DNA of 64,000 nt from Lota lota (taxonomy: Eukaryota > Chordata > Actinopteri > Gadiformes > Lotidae). The stretch lies in assembly GCA_026745465.1 (NCBI GenBank), contig JACYXH010000446.1:1343466-1407465 (forward strand), read 5' to 3'. This document shows, piece after piece, positions 59,633-64,000 of the stretch (position 1 is the first letter of the stretch; each line of letters begins with the position of its first letter). The notes beneath the pieces are model-generated. The model saw only the letters and a list, made by a program, of their open reading frames with translations. It was not told the DNA's origin and searched no databases. Made by a program: the position numbers and the translations under genes.

Positions 59633-60055
59633 GTTTATGAGAGTTTATGGGCTGCCTCGTTCTAGTTCTGCCTGGAAATTTGTGTTTCTTGTGCTTATTT
59701 ATTTTTTATTATTTTATAAATTTTATTTTTTAAGTACTTGAATTTACCTGACTTATTTTAATTGAAGCTATTTTGTAATTTATTTATATTTATTTTATTG
59801 ATTGGATGAACTATAATTTGCCTAAAGATGATTATTTGGTATTTTTGTCTGTCTGATTATTGTCTTGTGTTAATAAATGAATCAGACGTTACTCAACAGT
59901 TACTCAGTACTTGAGTAGTTTTTTCACCAAGTACTTTTTTACTCTTACTCAAGTAATTATTTGGATGACTACTTTATACTTTTACTTGAGTCATATTATT
60001 CTGAAGTAACAGTACTTTTACTTGAGAATTTTTTTTGCTACTCTACCCAGCTCTG
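59028..60055. mobile_element. Non-autonomous hAT element with perfect 8-bp target duplication
   Basis: 1028 bp. The left end is CAGAGGTGGGTAGTAACGCG and the right end, on the minus strand, is CAGAGCTGGGTAGAGTAGCA. Subterminal ACTTGAGTA/TACTCAAGT motifs occur at both ends. The duplication GTCTGTGT is identical at 59020-59027 and 60056-60063. Inside are a 21-G run (59114-59134), a TG tract (59549-59567) and a CA tract (59594-59631). No transposase is present; the interior is AT-rich. The ends are those of a common fish hAT group, and the intact duplication suggests a younger insertion than the hAT at 26 kb. Confidence 0.93.
59594..59631. repeat. (CA)19 microsatellite inside the hAT element
   Basis: CA tract 25 bp after a (TG)9 tract (59549-59567); the two could pair with each other. 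Confidence 0.96.
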
Positions 60056-60065
60056 GTCTGTGTTA

Positions 60066-60097
60066 ATTGAAATGGAGTTTGTAGTCTCCATTTCAAT
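60066..60097. repeat. Perfect 12-bp hairpin next to the hAT element
   Basis: ATTGAAATGGAG and CTCCATTTCAAT flank an 8-nt loop. It starts 3 bp after the right target duplication. Confidence 0.93.
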
Positions 60098-61083
60098 GTA
60101 TGGTGTCTTGTACACCTCCATCATGAAAATACATCCATCATGATGTCAATATGTGATGGTTTGAAAAAAGAACAAGACAAGAAGATGGGTCGGACCAAAC
60201 GCTGTTCTTATTAGCTGTCTAAATCTCAGTAGCTAGCAGGCTCCCCTTAGCCTCATTGTAGAAATAACACCTGAGCATTTGGTTAGTGCTGTGTGGACCC
60301 TTTAGACACCTCAGAGTTGTCTTACATGCTGGCTTTTAATTAATGTCAAAAGGTGGATGGGGGGAAAGATTAATTTTCCAAATTTCCCTCCATACATACA
60401 CATGAGGCATTGACCCAACAGTGAATTATACATTACAGAAGTAAAATGGCACACCACCGCGGGTCAGTATAACAGCAATTGGATGTAAAACGTTAACATA
60501 AAAATACAAATTTCTCCCGAGGACATGTGGATAGACCTTTGTATCGCATGGAGAGCAGGGCATACGCTTGATGGGAATAAATCCAAGTATAAATAATGAT
60601 CCCTTATTTGACATGACACCCTGCTGCTCATATAGCTGGTGTTTAACTCTGTCTGACTCCACACACACACACACACACACACACACAGGCACAAGCACAA
60701 CTCTGAAAAACGGTCTCAAAGAACACCAGAGCTGTACCCATATCTCAATAAACTGCTCCTGTGTGTACCGCCTTCATCTATTCAAGAGTGGACAATCAAA
60801 TTTACTGATTCTTTTTAATGCTGCTACTGTTAATGTAATGTCAGAGTTGACTTGACCGGGGACTACGGATGTAAATTAGTCTCTTGGTTAACTCTGACTA
60901 ATTTACAATGAGAGTTAGGGTTAGGTAACCCAAATGTTGATTGATGTGTGCTGTCCCTGCTAAATAAATCTAATAATAAAAATAAACACACAGGTTTTGG
61001 GGTATCCAAGATTTAAAAAATATATAATAATGTTTTTAGATAGTAATTTTCATGGGTTATAACTGTAATGAATAGTTATGAGC
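60098..61083. other. Unassigned sequence with one CA tract
   Basis: A (CA)14 tract at 60660-60687. Otherwise no gene or element is recognised. Confidence 0.5.
60660..60687. repeat. (CA)14 microsatellite
   Basis: Uninterrupted CA tract. Confidence 0.96.
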
Positions 61084-61088
61084 AAGAT

Positions 61089-61403
61089 TGTGGGAGTGTG
61101 TGGATGATGGCTGGTTTAAGCAGCCTCACCTGGCCCGAGTCAGACTGATTGGAGTCTGGAGCTGGGTGAGGCTGCACACCTGTTGCACATTGAGCAATCA
61201 ATGTGCACAGGTTAAACCAGCCATCACCGCACACACTCAGAGAGAGCTCTCCTACATGGCAGCATGGAGCACCAGCTGTCTGTGTCATCCTACTCAACCT
61301 TTACAATAAACCGGTCTTTCAACATCATCACCCTGTGTCCATTTGTTTGGAGGATCCCAAGGAAAGTCACCTAGGTGGTGTGTAGTAGATGGACTTTGCT
61401 ACA
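61089..61403 (+). mobile_element. Solo LTR, family L (fossil), with 5-bp duplication
   Basis: 315 bp, from TGTGGGAGTGTGTGGATGAT to GGACTTTGCTACA, flanked by a perfect 5-bp target duplication AAGAT (61084-61088 and 61404-61408). An AATAAA in TTTACAATAAACCGGTC is the poly(A) signal, which sets the plus orientation. It aligns along its length with 46775-47110 in reverse. The 5-bp duplication fits a gypsy-type element, and the internal part was presumably lost by recombination between its two LTRs. Confidence 0.92.
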
Positions 61404-61408
61404 AAGAT

Positions 61409-62110
61409 GTATTATAAATAGTTTGTACTACTGTGCATTTTAATGTTCATCCATTAATCTCTTTAATTGATATGTTTGTAGTATTCTGGCCTGAAATGAA
61501 AAATAGAATTGCTCAAATTAGAATAAGTTATCGCTTGCTTTTGTATCTCCAATGGAGGCATGTGTGGATCTTTTCTTAACTCTCTTTTCATTACCCTCTC
61601 CCAGTCTCTTATATATAATGATTGGCAGTGGAATACAGCACATTTTGCTGGGAGGAATGGGCAGTCTTATATGAAAAAAATGTAAAATTGCAGAGAGGGT
61701 GAGACAGTGAATTCAGTAGTTTTTCCTCGGGTAAGAAATGGAAGTGAATTGAAAATAAAGTGTCACTTTTTGAAGGTCAGGCATGGAGACTCCACCATGT
61801 TACTGATGGATGGTTTATTCAGTTGGTGACATGGTCCATCAGAAAGCAGCACATCTGTCACCGCATATAGAAAGGAAAGAAAATAATATGACACCAACGA
61901 ACAAATGCAGCAATATGAATGATTTGAAAAGCTTTAAAGAATGAGTGCCAATGTGGTCAGTTTACACTTTGACCTTTAAAGAAAGTTACCAGCAAATCAC
62001 CTCAGATGAAACTTTAGAAAAATGATCTATTATTTATTTCTCAACTGTATTTTTGTTATTAAATTGCCCTTTAGTACTTATGAATAGCTAGTATGAATAT
62101 ATATAGCTTG
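61409..62110. other. AT-rich sequence, nothing recognised
   Basis: No coding, RNA or element signal. Confidence 0.5.
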
Positions 62111-62690
62111 GTGTTACATGCCTTGCCAGTGGCACTAGTGTTTGTGTTTGTGGGCGTGTCTTATTTTCCCTCTGTCTTCACACAGGTACCTCCCCTCCTT
62201 TTGTTCCTGATTGGAGCCAGGATTATAAAATGTCACACCTCAGGAAGTGTCTTGCTCTCTCTTGGACTTGCTGCTATGTGCTACGTGTGGAGCTTTTCCC
62301 CATTTGTTTGTCTGTTAGTCTGTTTTGCCGTGTGCTACCTTCCCTTTGGGTTGACCTCCTTTTCTGCCCTGGGAAGGGGGCTAGGTCAGTTTGGGGTACC
62401 CTGTACATGGCACACATGTATACATCACCATTATCTAGAGACACTAGGTAAGTGGTGGATGCCACCCGTGTATTTTTTGATTTACTGTTGCTAGCTAGGC
62501 TAGTCAGGGTTTTGGTTATTAGATCTTTAGTAATAATTTTGTTTTGCCAAGTTTTTTTCGTTTGGCTCCACCATTGGTCCCCTTACACTTCCCTTTGTGT
62601 TTCCCCCACAATAAATCTCCTTTGACTGTTCAGTTGTGTCTCTTCAGTGTTTTCCATCTCTGGTTGTTGTGTTAGTTCCTTTACCCCTTA
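62111..62690 (+). mobile_element. LTR-like block, possible solo LTR (fossil)
   Basis: It begins near TGTTACATGCC and has GATTATAAAATGTC (TATA-like, about 62220) and CACAATAAATCTCC (poly(A)-signal-like, about 62608), 390 bp apart, in a pyrimidine-rich body. This is the layout of a fish gypsy LTR. The right boundary and a target duplication were not identified. Confidence 0.4.
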
Positions 62691-64000
62691 GACCCTTTAA
62701 ATTAACGAAACACGTGGTTTTAGGAACCATATTTGGTTATGGATATGGTTATGGAGATTTGCAAATGGACTGCTCAGAGGGCTTGAAACCCCTTCTGTTA
62801 AAAGATGAAACAATCTGCTCTGCTGTGAAGAAATACACCCAGAATGCCAGGATGTTATCACTTCCTTAGTACCTATGAATTATTCAAACAATGTAAGATA
62901 AACTCCCTAAGAAAACCCTTGGAGGCTGAAAGACCTGGAGGAACTTTTAAAGACGAACACAAAGACTCGAGACGCCTTAGCGCCTGTGGTTGAAACGTCA
63001 CCATGCTTTCTCACTGAGTACGGTACGCATCACTGATGTGCACTAAATAATGTAAAATGCGCTGGCTTTATTCTTGTGAAAAATGGTCAGTCTTCCGTGA
63101 ACGCTCTTTCGTGCCACTGTAAAAGACAAGCTTCCCCTGGTGTCTTCTTACTGATATGCTAACTGTACTGCATGCTCTGTATGGTGTTAGTATGTATACG
63201 GGCATCCTACTGTTTGCTTATGATAGACACACCAAGCACATATGTATTCTTATTTATAAAAGAATGAAGACACAGCAGAGCATTACAACATTGGCCAACA
63301 CGCACACTATTCTCTCCAGTAGCATGTTGAATATAATTTATTTGTTTTTCCATTTGACATTTTTCTTTGTTCTTTGGACATTGTTCTTGTACTGAACCAT
63401 GTTTTAAGTACACATGCATCCTCCTGCTGTGTTAATAGCTGTTGTTCTTTGCCATGTCTTGGGGTTACTGTGCACACATTGTATGTACTAGCTGGGGAGG
63501 CTCCTTTTTCTCCCATTTCACCTCAATTTGATTCCGTTACGGATGAATGATTAAAATGTTGCGGAGTACAATTTTACATTGCGGCAAGTGGGGAAGACAA
63601 AGGTGTACCATTAATTATTGGTTGGTCTGTCACGTCTGGCAGTTGAAAAGAGGATCATCCGTCATGTCCCTTATTCATAAATTAACTATTTTGAAGAAAG
63701 ACAAAGCAGAAAACGTGAGATACTTTTAATATAACATTAACATGTATATGTCTATAGCATGGATAAAATGTACATTTCAAAAAAGATATTGTGTGCCTCT
63801 CAGAACATCCATTACTGGATGCATCGGCGCAATGACCTTTAAAATTGTTATGAAAACGAAACTTCAACCATGTCAGCAGGAAGTGAGATCCAGCATTAAA
63901 AATACCCAAAATGCGACCAGTCCAAGGAAGTATTGAAGGCTGACAGAGTGAATATATCCTTGCAGGAACCTGCTCTACACTCACACGGGTCTATTCTGAG
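62691..64000. other. Unassigned sequence to the window end
   Basis: A short GGTTATGGATATGGTTATGG repeat lies at about 62733-62753. No gene or element is recognised. Confidence 0.5.

Noticed and set aside
62093-62494. 133-residue hydrophobic frame that could pass for a membrane protein
   Set aside because: It lies within a pyrimidine-rich LTR-like block with TATA and poly(A) signals and matches no family; T-rich DNA gives hydrophobic residues by composition.

Overview
The window looks like non-coding, transposon-rich DNA from a ray-finned (teleost) fish. The basis is the repeat content: a V-type tRNA SINE, a second tRNA-derived SINE with the common fish 3' tail, a Tc1 transposon of the type shared by salmonids, pikes and lampreys, DIRS tyrosine-recombinase retroelements, fish L1, several hAT elements, Ty3/gypsy fossils and many long (CA)n/(CT)n tracts. 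I cannot name the species. I found no convincing exon of a host gene, no ordinary rRNA or tRNA gene and no CRISPR array; the long open frames fall in mobile elements or run through simple repeats.

Layout. 1-5.4 kb: AT-rich sequence with one SINE and one unassigned block of different composition. 5.4-12.5 kb: a large DIRS element in minus orientation, with a 1.6 kb Tc1 transposon inserted in it and a small hAT MITE just beyond its right end. 13-15.7 kb: minisatellites and unremarkable sequence. 15.7-18.6 kb: a Ty3/gypsy fossil lying between two long inverted arms that appear to belong to an older DNA element. 18.6-24.3 kb: microsatellites and a ~31-bp minisatellite. 24.3-28.3 kb: copy A of an unclassified long-inverted-arm element, then a complete-ended hAT transposon with a decayed GTF2IRD2-like transposase. 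28.3-34.2 kb: mostly featureless, with the longest (CT)n tract. 34.2-43.2 kb: a cluster of adjoining fossils, in order gypsy pol, L1 (itself interrupted), DIRS copy 2, copy B of the long-inverted-arm element and a MITE. 43-51.3 kb: tRNA-like sequence, a V-SINE, a SCAN-like gag fragment, a solo LTR and an LTR-like block. 51-64 kb: sparse, with microsatellites, a 1.03 kb hAT element with perfect target duplications, a second solo LTR of the same family as the first, and an LTR-like block.

No genes work together here in a cellular pathway. What can be read is the order of insertion. Tc1 is younger than DIRS copy 1, and the gypsy at 16.4-18.4 kb is younger than the inverted-arm element around it. 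Two hAT elements have perfect 8-bp target duplications and a third has a 7/8 match. One solo LTR has a perfect 5-bp duplication. The most unusual features are: the DIRS subterminal array, whose ~327-bp units each carry the element's own terminal motif; the A/B family, in which the left arm of one copy is the reverse complement of the right arm of the other; and a set of near-perfect hairpins inside these elements. AT-rich stretches around 48.7-50.3, 53.7-53.9, 56.7-56.9 and 57.5-57.8 kb have the look of conserved non-coding sequence, but that is a guess until an alignment is made.
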